Assembly: GCF_003387475.1 (NCBI RefSeq)
Contig: NZ_QUNO01000014.1
Location: 300,131 to 364,130 of the forward strand
Direction: 5' to 3'
DNA: 64,000 nt
Source: Kutzneria buriramensis
Lineage (GTDB): Bacteria > Actinomycetota > Actinomycetes > Mycobacteriales > Pseudonocardiaceae
In this document: piece by piece, positions 41,826 through 51,057 of the stretch
Layout of the letters: the number at the start of each line of letters is the position of its first letter
How positions within the stretch are numbered: the stretch's first letter is position 1
Notes under the pieces: generated by a model
Databases searched by the model: none
What the model was told of the DNA's origin: nothing
What the model saw: the letters and a program-made list of their open reading frames with translations, nothing else
Program-made: the position numbers and the translations under genes

Positions 41826-42089
41826 ATGCCATTCAACTTTTTCACCCCAACGCACCTGGTCATCATCCTGTTGGTGATCGTGGTGCTGTTCGGCGCGAAG
41901 AAACTGCCGTCCGCCGCTCGCGGCATCGGCCAGTCGTTGCGGATCTTCAAGGCGGAGATGGGCGCCAAGGACGGCAAGGCCGAGGACTCGGCCCCGCCGG
42001 TCCAGCAGCAGCTCACCGACGCCCCGCACCCGCAGCAGCCCAGCGCCACGCAGCACAACACGCAGCAGCAGGGCAACGTCCAGTCCTGA
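41826..42089 (+). CDS. tatA: TatA/E twin-arginine translocase subunit
   Basis: An 87-residue single-span protein: [37 protein letters not shown] has the transmembrane helix, the FGxKKLP hinge and the amphipathic helix of TatA. The C-terminal 35 residues are Gln/Pro/His-rich and disordered. No tatB or tatC is adjacent. It is transcribed alone toward the LCP gene, which converges on it. Confidence 0.92.
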   Translation: MPFNFFTPTHLVIILLVIVVLFGAKKLPSAARGIGQSLRIFKAEMGAKDGKAEDSAPPVQQQLTDAPHPQQPSATQHNTQQQGNVQS

Positions 42090-42101
42090 GCCCGCGTCGA
42101 C

Positions 42102-43592
42102 TCAGTTGACGCAGGTGACGCCGTCCGCCGTGATCGGCGCGTCGGATGAGGTGGCCGGAGCGGCCATGCGCGCCGCTCCGTTGAGCGACAGCGCGCCGCC
42201 GCCGGCCCATCCCTGGGCCCCCGGTCCGCGATAGTCGCTGCCCAGGTAGACCTCGACATGGCCGGCGGCCAGGCTGGGCTCCTGGGACACCGTGATGCCA
42301 CCGCCGAGATCCCCGGCCACCTTGCGGGCGTCGGCCTCGCCGCCGGTGCCGTAGGTGACCAGCGTGCTGCCGCGCGTCGCCGTGTTGCCGGTGTCCCCGC
42401 GCCCGTAGCCCTTGGCCACCAGCTCGTCCATGGTCCGGCCGGCCAGCCCCACAACGCCGGCGCCGTTGAGCACGTCCACGGTGATCGGCGGCGGCGCCTT
42501 GGTGGTGGTCGACGTCAGACCCCGCACGAAGTCCTTCACCTTGAACGGGTCCACCTGCACGGCGTCGCCGTCCTGGGGCGTCTGGTACGAGATGTTCTCG
42601 ATCGGGATGGTGGTGAACTGGGTGCTGCCGCCGGTCAGGCCGTGCAGCTGCTGGGCGAAGCCCAACAGGTCCCAGCCCTGGTCCAGGACCACGGACTTCT
42701 TGATCGCGTCAGCCAGGTCGGACAGCTTGCCGGGATCGGTCAGGGTGCCCGCGGACAGTACCTTCTGCGCCAGCGCGGCCATGAACGCCTGCTGCCGCCG
42801 GATCCGGTCCAGGTCGCCGTTGGGCAGTCCGTGCCGCTGCCGGACGAACGACAGCGCGGACGCCCCGGACACCACCTGCTGGCCGGCGGGGAAGTGCGCC
42901 CCGGAGAAGTTGTCGTCGACCGGGCCGTTCAGGCAGACCGGCACGCCGCCGATGGCCTGCGTGATGTCGTAGAAGCCGGCCAGGTTGATCTGCGCGTAGT
43001 GGTCGATGGTGACGCCGGTCAGGTCCTGCACGGTCCGGATCGCGGTCTTGGCGCCCTCCTGGTTGGACTGCACCTCCAGCTGCGCGCCGGCCAGGCCCTG
43101 CTGGCGCAGGCTGCCCATGGCCGCGTTCTTGCCCCAGGCGAAGGCTGAGTTGATCTTGTGTTCGCCGTAGCCGCCGGCGATGTCCACGAACGAGTCGCGG
43201 GGGATGGAGATCGCGGTCGCCCGGCTGCCCCCGTTCGGGATGTGCACCAGGATCATCGTGTCGGTGTTGGACTCGCCGTCGTCCCCGCCGGCGTGCAGTT
43301 GGGCCAGCTGGTCCGCGGACAGCGGGTTCCCCTGCGCGTCGGTCCGGCTGTCCATGCCGACCAGCAGGATGTCCTCTGAGCCGTCGGCCGGGGACTCGGT
43401 GCTGGTGCCGGAGTCGATGACATCCGCGGTGGTCAGTCCGCCGTTGATGTGCTGGAGCTGGGTCCAGCCGAACCAGGTCAGCCCCAGCGTCAGCACCGAG
43501 GCCAGGGTCACGGCGATCTTCGCATTGCGGACACCGTTGCCGGCGCGAACGGGGCGGCGGTAGGCGCTGCCGTACCGGTACCGGTTGTCCAC
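42102..43592 (-). CDS. LytR-CpsA-Psr family cell-wall glycopolymer ligase with LytR_C domain
   Basis: A 496-residue membrane-anchored ligase that attaches wall polymers to peptidoglycan. One transmembrane segment (KIAVTLASVLTLGLTWFGW) is followed by the LCP domain with DILLVGMDSRTD, NTDTMILVHIPNGGSRATAISIPRDSFVDI and FVRQRHGLPNGDLDRIRRQQAFMAAL. The C-terminal LytR_C domain (ITVDVLNGAGVVGLAGRTMDEL) follows. GTG 43592 is favoured over ATG 43619 because of the GGGCAGGT before it. Confidence 0.92.
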   Translation of the reverse strand: MDNRYRYGSAYRRPVRAGNGVRNAKIAVTLASVLTLGLTWFGWTQLQHINGGLTTADVIDSGTSTESPADGSEDILLVGMDSRTDAQGNPLSADQLAQLHAGGDDGESNTDTMILVHIPNGGSRATAISIPRDSFVDIAGGYGEHKINSAFAWGKNAAMGSLRQQGLAGAQLEVQSNQEGAKTAIRTVQDLTGVTIDHYAQINLAGFYDITQAIGGVPVCLNGPVDDNFSGAHFPAGQQVVSGASALSFVRQRHGLPNGDLDRIRRQQAFMAALAQKVLSAGTLTDPGKLSDLADAIKKSVVLDQGWDLLGFAQQLHGLTGGSTQFTTIPIENISYQTPQDGDAVQVDPFKVKDFVRGLTSTTTKAPPPITVDVLNGAGVVGLAGRTMDELVAKGYGRGDTGNTATRGSTLVTYGTGGEADARKVAGDLGGGITVSQEPSLAAGHVEVYLGSDYRGPGAQGWAGGGALSLNGAARMAAPATSSDAPITADGVTCVN

Positions 43593-43744
43593 ACCTGCCC
43601 CTTCCCGCGCCGGGACCACGCGGTGTCCCCGTCACCAGGACGTGGAGTGTCCCGGAAAGGTTGCGGCCCGCACCGGTTTCTATACCCGGTCACCAAGATC
43701 GGCCAGCCGACGCGACGGAGGGCCACCCGGATGTGTGGTGAGGG

Positions 43745-44728
43745 CTACTCCCATTCCCAGCGCAACCCGTACAAACCGGCCGGGATGTCGACCAGGGCCA
43801 CGTGCACGCTGCCGTTGGGCTCGATGCGCTGCTCGGCCTCCTCGCGGCGGCTGCGGCCCTTGCCCTGCTGCTTGGCCTGCGGCTGCCACACCGGGTAGCA
43901 CCGCGCCGGCACCGCCCGCGGGTGGAACACGACCTGGAGCACGCACTCCCGGGTCGGCTGGCGGAAGCCCAGGGTGAGCTCCGTGGTGCGGACCTTCGGG
44001 TTGACGCCGCTGATCTCGTACTCGGCGAGATAGGTCTCGCCGATCTCCAGCTTGCGGTGGAACAGCAGCTCGGCGGCGGTGACGTCCTCCTCGGCGTCGT
44101 ACACGGTGCGGCCCAGCACGCAGTTCACGCCGGCGGTGAACACCGGGCTGCCGGCCTCCGGGTCGTCGCCGACGTTCATCACCAGCATCCGGTCCGCGCC
44201 GTCGGCACGGGCGCGCAGCACGCGGCGCACGGCCATCCGGTAGCCGCGGCCGTCCTCGTCCAGGTACAGGTCCTGGTGGTGGCTGAGCGTCTCCAGCCGC
44301 TGGTTGGTCTCCGGGTCGATGGTGTCGGAGAGCATCTGGAGCGTCCGGTCGCTGTGCCCGAGGTCGGTGTACGGCACGGAGCCGGGCACGTGGTTGGCCC
44401 ACCGGCCGCGCGGCCGGGCGGGCCCGAGCAGCGCGATCAGCGAGCCCGGAGGCAGGCCGAGCACCTTGTCCAGGCTGCGCACGGTCTCCAGCGAGCTGGC
44501 CCGCTCGGGCCGGCTGCGGCCGCGCTGCCAGTAGCTGAGGCTGGCCACGCTGACCTCGTGACCGCGGGCCTGCAAGCGGCGCTGGATGGTCTCCAGGCTC
44601 AGCCCGCTGGCCGCGATGGCGGCCTGGAGCGCCAGGTGGAACGGCCCTCTGCGGAGCACCTCGGCCGGCTCGTCCTCGTGCTCCGAGCCGGAGCCGAGGT
44701 CCAGTGCGGCGGCGAAGGTGCGGGTCAC
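43745..44728 (-). CDS. XRE-type DNA-binding protein with unknown beta-rich C-terminus
   Basis: A 327-residue protein. Residues 30-95 form a helix-turn-helix (FHLALQAAIAASGLSLETIQRRLQARGHEVSVASLSYWQRGRSRPER). Residues 150-327 have repeating beta-like segments (YRMAVRRVLRARADGADRMLVMNVGDD ... NCVLGRTVYDAEEDVTAAELLFHRKLEIGETYLAEYEI) whose family I cannot name. GTG 44728 has GGAGGGA upstream. It is divergent from the S53 protease gene, about 140 bases between starts, and may regulate it. Confidence 0.78.
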   Translation of the reverse strand: MTRTFAAALDLGSGSEHEDEPAEVLRRGPFHLALQAAIAASGLSLETIQRRLQARGHEVSVASLSYWQRGRSRPERASSLETVRSLDKVLGLPPGSLIALLGPARPRGRWANHVPGSVPYTDLGHSDRTLQMLSDTIDPETNQRLETLSHHQDLYLDEDGRGYRMAVRRVLRARADGADRMLVMNVGDDPEAGSPVFTAGVNCVLGRTVYDAEEDVTAAELLFHRKLEIGETYLAEYEISGVNPKVRTTELTLGFRQPTRECVLQVVFHPRAVPARCYPVWQPQAKQQGKGRSRREEAEQRIEPNGSVHVALVDIPAGLYGLRWEWE

Positions 44729-44867
44729 GCGGGTCCCTCCAGTTGACGACGGTCCGTGCGCGGACAGTCCGGTTCGATCGGGCAAATCCACCCGTTCGCA
44801 TCGAGCCAACGCAGGACTGGTCTATTTTAGGGGCGCTGAGTGATCGATACCACTCGAAGGAGTGCAA

Positions 44868-46511
44868 GTGGCCCTGTCCCGCAGCACCATGGTCGCGATC
44901 CTCACCGCTGTTCCGTTGTCGCTGGTCACGGTGGGCGCGCCGGCGCTTGCCCAGCCCACCCCGGCGTTCTCGCCGCTGGTGGCGAGCGTGGTGCCCGGCC
45001 TGGACAAAGCGGTGAGAACCGGTGCGTTACCCGGTTCGCAGCGCCTGTCCGCCGCGGTCAGCCTCAAGCTGCGCAACCAGTCCGAACTGGACAAGCTGCT
45101 GGCCGACCAGGCCGCCGGCCACGCCAGGTACTTTACGCCGCAACAGTTTCGGGACCGTTTCGGACCGACGCAGGGCGATGTGAACCGGGTCACCGACTAC
45201 CTGCGCTCGCGCGGCCTGAGCGTCACCGGCGTCAGCGCGAACCGGATGGCGGTCGACGTGAGCGGCACGGCCGACCAACTGGGCGCCGCGTTCGGCACGT
45301 CGCTGTCCAAGTGGCACGACGCGAGCCTCGGCCGCGACTTCACCTCCACCGACTCCACGCCGAAGGTGCCCTCCGCGCTGTCCGCGCTGGTCAACGGCGT
45401 CACAGGCCTGGACGGGCACTACAAGTCGGCGCGCCGCAGCGCCGAGGTGCCGGGCACCGGCAGGTCGGTGGGCAACGGCCCGGCCGGTGGCTACACGCCC
45501 GCCCAGCTGCGGTCCGCGTACGGGCTGGACGGCCTGGGCGAGGACGCCGACGGCACCGGCCAGACGATCGCGCTGTTCGAGTACGGCAAGTTCAACCAGG
45601 CCGACATCGACGCCTTCGACAAGCAGTACAACCTGCCGACCGCGCCGGTGGCCGTGAAGGACATCGACGGCGGCAACACCGACGGCGACGCGGCGCAGTC
45701 CGAGGTCGAGGAGACCGTCGAGGTGGTGCACGCCATCGCGCCGAAGGCGCACCTCGTCGTCTACGACGCGCCCAACACCGTCTCCGGCGAGATCGACATG
45801 TGGAACGCGCTGGTGGCCGACAACGTGCCGGTGGTGTCGTCGAGCTGGGGCCTGTGCGAGTACGACCGCAGCCTCGCGGCGATGCAGGCGGTGGACGCGG
45901 TCGCCAAGCAGGCCTCGGCGCAGGGCATGACCTTCTTCGCGGCCAGCGGCGACGCCGGCGCCTACGACTGCGAGCGCGACACCGGCACTTCGCACGCGGC
46001 GGACCTGGCGGTGGACTTCCCGGGCTCGGACCCGCACGTGACCAGCGTGGGCGGCACGCGGCTGGGCCTGAACGCGGACGGCACCCGGTCGTTCGAGACG
46101 ACCTGGAACCAGGGCGGCGGCTGGGCCACCGGCGGCGGCGTGTCGATGATCTTCGACAAGCCGGCCTGGCAGACCGGCGACGGCAAGCGGCAGGTGCCGG
46201 ACGTGTCCGCGGTGGCCTACGGCGGCGAGTACTCGCTCTACCTCCAGGGCTCCTGGACCAGCGGCGGCGGCACCAGCGCCTCGGCGCCGCTCTGGGCGGC
46301 CTACCTGACGCTGGTCAACCAGCGCGCCGGTCTCATCGGCAAGCTGACTGTGGGCTCGCTCAACCCGAAGCTGTACGCACTGGGCGGATTGGCTGTCAAC
46401 GACGTGACAGAGGGGGACAACCGCTTCTATAAGGCCGGTGCGGGCTACGACATGGCCACCGGCTGGGGCACCCCCAACGGCGTCACGCTCGGTGACGCCC
46501 TGCTGGGGTAG
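44868..46511 (+). CDS. secreted S53 (sedolisin/kumamolisin) peptidase with altered catalytic Asp site
   Basis: A 547-residue exported protease. A signal peptide (STMVAILTAVPLSLVTVGAPALA) is followed by a pro-kumamolisin propeptide to about residue 200 and an S53 domain. The serine is in SGGGTSASAPLWAA and the oxyanion aspartate is in FFAASGDAGAY. The Glu-Asp helix reads QSEVEETVEVVHAIAP; aligned with the usual E-x-x-x-D pattern, the glutamate is kept but the aspartate is threonine. GTG 44868 follows AAGGAGTGCAA. Confidence 0.9.
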   Translation: MALSRSTMVAILTAVPLSLVTVGAPALAQPTPAFSPLVASVVPGLDKAVRTGALPGSQRLSAAVSLKLRNQSELDKLLADQAAGHARYFTPQQFRDRFGPTQGDVNRVTDYLRSRGLSVTGVSANRMAVDVSGTADQLGAAFGTSLSKWHDASLGRDFTSTDSTPKVPSALSALVNGVTGLDGHYKSARRSAEVPGTGRSVGNGPAGGYTPAQLRSAYGLDGLGEDADGTGQTIALFEYGKFNQADIDAFDKQYNLPTAPVAVKDIDGGNTDGDAAQSEVEETVEVVHAIAPKAHLVVYDAPNTVSGEIDMWNALVADNVPVVSSSWGLCEYDRSLAAMQAVDAVAKQASAQGMTFFAASGDAGAYDCERDTGTSHAADLAVDFPGSDPHVTSVGGTRLGLNADGTRSFETTWNQGGGWATGGGVSMIFDKPAWQTGDGKRQVPDVSAVAYGGEYSLYLQGSWTSGGGTSASAPLWAAYLTLVNQRAGLIGKLTVGSLNPKLYALGGLAVNDVTEGDNRFYKAGAGYDMATGWGTPNGVTLGDALLG

Positions 46512-46585
46512 CGGAAGATCATCGTTATACGTCTGTGGCGCACGGCTCACGCCGTGCGCCACCTGCGTTTACGCGGCGTCAGACC

Positions 46586-47449
46586 TCAGACGTTGATGTC
46601 GAGGATGTCCGGCCCGTTCTCCCGGGCGAACTCCAGCTTCGCCAGGTCGGAGCGCGGGATCGCGACGCTGCCGTCGATGTGCAGCGGGTCCGGATTGCCG
46701 GGCACGCCGTAGCCGCTGCTGCCGACCAGCCAGCTGCTCACCGCGCGCTTGCGGCCGTCCTTGGCCACCGCGTACAGCGTGCAGTCCAGCGGGCCCTTCA
46801 CGCCGGTCAGGTCGAACGAGACGTTGGTGCCGTGGTCGTCGCCGGTCAGGCCGATCTTGGCCGTCACCGGGCCGCTGCTGGCCTGGATCGTCTCCGCCGC
46901 CCCGCCGCTGAACGCGCCGGTCAGGCCCAGCGTGAGCAGCGGACCGCCGACGATCAGCACCGCCGCCGCGGCCGCGGCCAGGAAGCCGGTGCGGCGACGC
47001 TTCCGACGGGCGTCGGCGATGTCCACCATGACGCCCTTGAGCACCGTGTCCTCCATCCGCGGCGGCGCGGGCAGTTGCGGCGCCGGACGGAAGTCGGACA
47101 GGTCGGGCATGCTCGTCATCGGCGGGCGGGGACTGTGCCGGGGACCGCCGGGCGCGGGGTTGCGCGGCAGCGGGCCGCTGTTGCCCAGCATCGGCGGGGG
47201 AGTGCTCAGTCCGGCGTTGGGGTTGACCGCGCCGCGGGCCGGCCCGGCCATGTCGTCGCCGAGCAGGTCGGCCAGCAGGCCGCTGCCGCGCACCTGGTCC
47301 AGCAGCGACGGCAGGCCGGACAGCTCGTCCAGTTCGGCCTGGCAGCGCGGACAGGTGGCCAGGTGCCGCTCGAAGGCGGCGTTGTCCGGCTCCTCCAGTG
47401 CCCCCAGCACGTAGGCCGCGACGTCCACGTGGTCGGCCGGCGAGGTCAT
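46586..47449 (-). CDS. rslA: RslA-like zinc anti-sigma factor
   Basis: A 287-residue membrane anti-sigma factor. The N-terminal zinc-binding domain has FERHLATCPRC (HxxxCxxC), a proline-rich linker follows, then one transmembrane helix (RRTGFLAAAAAAVLIVGGPLLTLGLTGAF) and an extracytoplasmic domain of about 100 residues. Its ATG overlaps the sigma factor stop (ATGA), the canonical arrangement. The VAAYVLGALEEPDNAAFE segment resembles M. tuberculosis RslA, partner of SigL. Confidence 0.88.
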   Translation of the reverse strand: MTSPADHVDVAAYVLGALEEPDNAAFERHLATCPRCQAELDELSGLPSLLDQVRGSGLLADLLGDDMAGPARGAVNPNAGLSTPPPMLGNSGPLPRNPAPGGPRHSPRPPMTSMPDLSDFRPAPQLPAPPRMEDTVLKGVMVDIADARRKRRRTGFLAAAAAAVLIVGGPLLTLGLTGAFSGGAAETIQASSGPVTAKIGLTGDDHGTNVSFDLTGVKGPLDCTLYAVAKDGRKRAVSSWLVGSSGYGVPGNPDPLHIDGSVAIPRSDLAKLEFARENGPDILDINV

Positions 47450-47991
47450 GTCGTCATCCCCCGATCCTGCAACGCTCGGCGCAGGGCCCGCAGTGCGTAG
47501 TACACCCGGCTCTTCACCGTGCCCGGCGGTACCCCGAGGACCTCGGCGGCCTCGTTCACCGTCCGGTCCTTGAGGTATGTCTGCAGGATAGCCTCGCGGT
47601 GCTCCGGCGACAGGCTGCGCAGCGCCTCGGCCACCACCATGGCCGACAGCGTCTTGTCGGTGCCGTCGGGCACCGCCACCAGCTCCAGCGGGCCGGCCTC
47701 GGTCTCCGGCGGCCGCGCGCCCTTGCTGCGATGGCCGTCGATAACGATTCGGCGAGCGACCGTGAACAGCCAGGCCCGCAGCAGCCCCGGGGCGTCGTCC
47801 AGCTTGTCGGCGTTGCGCCAGGCGCGGAACAGCGTCTCCTGCACGACGTCCTCGGCCCACTGCTGGTCACCGCCCGTCAGCCGGAGCACGTGCCCGAACA
47901 GGGCGCCGCGATGCTCCTGGTACAGGGCCGTGACCAGCGTCGAGTCCCCGCCGGCGGCGTTGGCCGCCACGGGCTGGTCGCGTCTGGTCAT
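47446..47991 (-). CDS. sigL: SigL-like ECF sigma factor
   Basis: A 181-residue extracytoplasmic-function sigma factor. Region 2 includes GDQQWAEDVVQETLFRAWRN and LRAWLFTVARRIVIDGHRSKG; region 4 includes LSPEHREAILQTYLKDRTVNEAAEVLGVPPGTVKSRVYYALRALRRAL. These segments resemble M. tuberculosis SigL. It is encoded with its anti-sigma factor and is divergent from three exported-protein genes, which are probable targets. A CAGTTGA/TCAACTG inverted repeat lies 66 bases upstream. Confidence 0.85.
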   Translation of the reverse strand: MTRRDQPVAANAAGGDSTLVTALYQEHRGALFGHVLRLTGGDQQWAEDVVQETLFRAWRNADKLDDAPGLLRAWLFTVARRIVIDGHRSKGARPPETEAGPLELVAVPDGTDKTLSAMVVAEALRSLSPEHREAILQTYLKDRTVNEAAEVLGVPPGTVKSRVYYALRALRRALQDRGMTT

Positions 47992-48057
47992 TCGGTACCG
48001 CACCACGGGACACATCTTGATGCCACGAACGTGTTTGCGGAAGTGCACTCTCGGTAG

Positions 48058-48077
48058 CAGTTGATAACGGTCAACTG
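48058..48077. promoter_or_regulatory. inverted repeat in the sigL/lipoprotein divergent promoter region
   Basis: CAGTTGA-TAACGG-TCAACTG is a perfect 7-bp inverted repeat with a six-base spacer. On the minus strand it contains TTGACC, a possible -35 element for the sigma gene. Confidence 0.5.
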
Positions 48078-48168
48078 TGAATGTGAGCGGTTTCAGCGAT
48101 GGGTGAGCCGAACCTGACCGCGCTGAGTACTTAGTGGCGACCCCGCTCCCGCTCGAAAGGACGACACC

Positions 48169-48696
48169 GTGCACCCGTGCCGCAGCCGTCGTGGCCGGCT
48201 CATGGCCGCCGCCGCGCTTGGCCTGCTGCCGCTCGCGCTGGCCTCCGCGTGTTCGGGCGGCTCACAGGCCGCCACCGGCGCGGAAGCCGTCGCCACGCCG
48301 GTCTACACCTCGGACGCCGACGCCCCGGCCGACAACGCCGCGCTCAGCGTGTCGACGACGGCCCTGGGCAAGGTCGTGGTCAACGGCGAGGGTTTCACGC
48401 TCTACATGTTCGCGCACGACTCGGCCAAGCCGTCGCACGCGACCTGCGACGGCGAGTGCGCGCTGACCTGGGAGCCGGTCTCGGCGCAGGCCGGGTCCGT
48501 CTCGGTGGCGGGCGTCGACCAGCGGGCGGTCGGCGAGGTGACCCGCTCGGACGGCACCAAGCAGATGACCTACGAGGGCTGGCCGCTGTACCGGTACCTG
48601 CCCGACCAGAAGCCCGGCGACACCACCGGGCAGGGCCAGGGCGGGCTGTGGTTCGCCATCGGGCCCGACGGCAAGAAGGTGGCGGCCACGTCATGA
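48169..48696 (+). CDS. lipoprotein with paired COG4315-type repeats
   Basis: A 175-residue exported lipoprotein. The signal peptide ends in the lipobox LASAC. The body has the secreted-lipoprotein pattern VNGEGFTLYMFAHDSAKPSHATCDGECALTWEPV and MTYEGWPLYRYLPDQKPGDTTGQGQGGLWFAIGPDG, the two-part fold of COG4315 proteins, whose function is not established. GTG 48169 starts the operon that is divergent from sigL. DUF4142 follows in ATGA overlap. Confidence 0.85.
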   Translation: MHPCRSRRGRLMAAAALGLLPLALASACSGGSQAATGAEAVATPVYTSDADAPADNAALSVSTTALGKVVVNGEGFTLYMFAHDSAKPSHATCDGECALTWEPVSAQAGSVSVAGVDQRAVGEVTRSDGTKQMTYEGWPLYRYLPDQKPGDTTGQGQGGLWFAIGPDGKKVAATS

Positions 48697-49469
48697 TCGC
48701 CAGGGTCCTCGTGCTACTCGCGACCGTCGTGCTCGCCGTGATGTCCCCGATCACGGCGGCGGTGGCGCATGCGGCAGCACCGGGCCAGGGCGGGTCGAAC
48801 GCCAGCCAGAGCGACCAGGACGTGCTGACGATGGTCATGCAGTCCGGCATGTGGGAGATCGCCGCCGGCGGCATGGCCCGGAACCAGGCTTCGGCGGCGG
48901 CGGTCCGCACCGCCGCCGCGACCCTGGTCACCGACGACACATCGCTCAACCAGCAGGCGGCCCAGGCCGCCGAGAAGCTGGGCGTGCAGCTGCCCGGCCA
49001 GCCCGACGCCGACCAGCAGGGCTGGCTCTCCCAGCTGCACGACGAGGCGGGCGCGACCTTCGACCACGACTACGTGAACCTGGTGCGCCAGGCGAACGGA
49101 AAGGTGTTCACGGCAGTCGCCGCGGCGCGTGCGGGGACCAAGAACGATCTGATCAAGCAGTTCGCTCAGAGCGCGGTCGACACGGTCATGAAGCACATGA
49201 CCGTGCTGGAGGACACCAAGTTGGTGGACGCCAACGCGCTTCCCGATCCGGCCCTTCCCTCGACGACCGATCAGCAGGCCCAGGGCGGCGCAGCCGACCC
49301 GGGCGGCGCCACCCCGACGACGGCGCAGGTGGCCCAGCAGTCCAACACGACGGCAGCGCCCGTCGACGACCGGCCGGGTCCGGCCGAGGTGCTCGTCGGC
49401 GTGCTGCTGATCGGCGTGCTGGCCTGGGGCACCGTGATGATCATCCGCAGGGTCGTCAACTCCGCATGA
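48693..49469 (+). CDS. DUF4142 exported protein with C-terminal membrane anchor
   Basis: A 258-residue protein with an N-terminal signal peptide (RVLVLLATVVLAVMSPITAAVAHA), a helical ferritin-like DUF4142 domain (VMQSGMWEIAAGGMARNQASAAAVRTAAATLVTDDTSLNQQA ... DHDYVNLVRQANGKVF ... MKHMTVLEDTKL), a Gln/Thr linker and a C-terminal transmembrane helix. DUF4142 is widespread in envelope proteins without firm function. It is coupled to the upstream lipoprotein and probably under SigL-like control. Confidence 0.87.
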   Translation: MIARVLVLLATVVLAVMSPITAAVAHAAAPGQGGSNASQSDQDVLTMVMQSGMWEIAAGGMARNQASAAAVRTAAATLVTDDTSLNQQAAQAAEKLGVQLPGQPDADQQGWLSQLHDEAGATFDHDYVNLVRQANGKVFTAVAAARAGTKNDLIKQFAQSAVDTVMKHMTVLEDTKLVDANALPDPALPSTTDQQAQGGAADPGGATPTTAQVAQQSNTTAAPVDDRPGPAEVLVGVLLIGVLAWGTVMIIRRVVNSA

Positions 49470-49483
49470 CGAGGTGAGAATCA

Positions 49484-50959
49484 GTGTTCGGAAAATCAAG
49501 GACGCCCTGGTCGCGCGGTACGCGACTGACCGCGGTGATCGGCGGCCTCGTGTTGGCCGCCGGATCGGCCGTGGGCATCGGCGTCGCCGCGGGGATGGGC
49601 GACTCCTTCGCCGCCACCGGCGACTCGCCGGAGATGGCCAGCGTTCAGGCCCTGCTTGCGAAGGCGCCGAAGCCCGGCTCGGACAAGATCGGTCCGTTCG
49701 CCAACGACTTCATCGACATCAAGAAGGTCCAGCCCAACCGCAAGGCCAACGTCGGCGGCGCGAGCGGCACCTTCTCCGTCGACTGCGGCACCAACCAGAA
49801 CAACCACCACAACTCCGACAACTTCATCGTCACGCCCGGCGTCGATCACGGCGCCCTGCACGTGCACGACTACGTCGGCAACCGGACCACCACCGCGCGG
49901 TCAAACGACCGCAGCCTCGCGGCCGGCGGCACCACCTGCGCCAACAACGACAAGTCGACCTACTTCTGGCCGGTCATCCGGATCAAGCAGGAGGCCAACG
50001 GCAAGCAGGACACCCAGCAGGGGCCGGACAAGGGCAACATCGGCCGGCTGGTCGAGCCGAGCGCGGTGAAGATCTCCTTCTCCAGCGGCGGAGCCAGCAA
50101 GGTCACCGCGGCGCCGCAGTTCCTGCGCTCCATCACCGGTGACGCCAAGGAGGTCACCAACGGTCCGGCCAACGCCCGGCCGTCGTGGACCTGTCAGGGA
50201 TTCGAGAACCGGATCACCAACAAGTACCCGGTGTGTCCGGGCAACAGCGCCGTCGAGCGGATCCTGGACTTCTCGTCCTGCTGGGACGGCCAGAACCTGG
50301 ACTCGGCCAACCACCGCACGCATCTGGTGTTCCCCAAGGGCAACGGCCAGTGCCCGAAGGGCACCAAGGCGGTGCCGGCGCTGGAGTACACCCTGACCTA
50401 CGCCACGGTGCCCAATGGCTCGGTGTTCGCGGTCGACGGCTTCGACGGCCAGCTGCACAATCCGGCGACCGACCACGCCGACTGGGAGAACGTGATGACC
50501 GCCCAGCAGATGAACGGCGTGGTCAGCTGCATCAACAACGGTCAGCAGTGCGTGAACCAGCCCCAGGGCGGCGGCAACAACGGTGGTGGCGGCAACACCG
50601 GTGGCAACACGGGCGGCGGCAAGAACGGGGGCGGCAACACCGGCCAGCCCGCGTCCAACCAGCGCGTGACCTGCCCCGACGTGCGCAGCCAGATGCCGGC
50701 CGTGCCGGCGTCGGTGAAGAGCTCGGTGACGCAGGACCTGGACCAGATGGACAACTTCCTGACCGACGCCAACAACCGCCTGCAGGCCGCGGGCGACCAG
50801 GCGACCCAGGACTTCGTCAACAACTCCATCCTGGGCCCGCTGCAGAACAACCGGCAGTTCCTGATCAACCAGATCCTCAACCTGTTCAACCAGGCGCGGG
50901 CGCCGCAGCCGCAGAACAACCTGGTGTCCATGGCGCAGTGCTCGATGGCCGGTAACTGA
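49484..50959 (+). CDS. DUF1996 secreted protein with Gly/Asn-rich linker
   Basis: A 491-residue exported protein. The N-terminal signal region (TAVIGGLVLAAGSAVGIGVAAGMG) is followed by a DUF1996 domain (VDCGTNQNNHHNSDNFIVTPG ... ALHVHDYVGNRTT ... CQGFENRITNKYPVCP ... HRTHLVFPKGNGQCPKGTKAVPALEYTLTY), a (G/N)-rich linker at about residues 360-390, and a helical C-terminal domain of 100 residues. DUF1996 is found in secreted fungal and actinobacterial proteins of unknown function. GTG 49484 follows GAGGTGAG. Confidence 0.87.
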   Translation: MFGKSRTPWSRGTRLTAVIGGLVLAAGSAVGIGVAAGMGDSFAATGDSPEMASVQALLAKAPKPGSDKIGPFANDFIDIKKVQPNRKANVGGASGTFSVDCGTNQNNHHNSDNFIVTPGVDHGALHVHDYVGNRTTTARSNDRSLAAGGTTCANNDKSTYFWPVIRIKQEANGKQDTQQGPDKGNIGRLVEPSAVKISFSSGGASKVTAAPQFLRSITGDAKEVTNGPANARPSWTCQGFENRITNKYPVCPGNSAVERILDFSSCWDGQNLDSANHRTHLVFPKGNGQCPKGTKAVPALEYTLTYATVPNGSVFAVDGFDGQLHNPATDHADWENVMTAQQMNGVVSCINNGQQCVNQPQGGGNNGGGGNTGGNTGGGKNGGGNTGQPASNQRVTCPDVRSQMPAVPASVKSSVTQDLDQMDNFLTDANNRLQAAGDQATQDFVNNSILGPLQNNRQFLINQILNLFNQARAPQPQNNLVSMAQCSMAGN

Positions 50960-51016
50960 CCCCGCGGGGCGCCGTGCCGCGCGCGACGCGGCCCAGCCAG
51001 CACGGCGCCCACTCCA

Positions 51017-51057
51017 GCGAACGCCCCTCCCGGCAGCCAGTCGGGCGGGGCGTTCGC
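51017..51057 (+). terminator. hairpin after the DUF1996 gene
   Basis: GCGAACGCCCC (51017-51027) pairs with GGGGCGTTCGC (51047-51057), followed by CGTTTTA. Confidence 0.78.
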
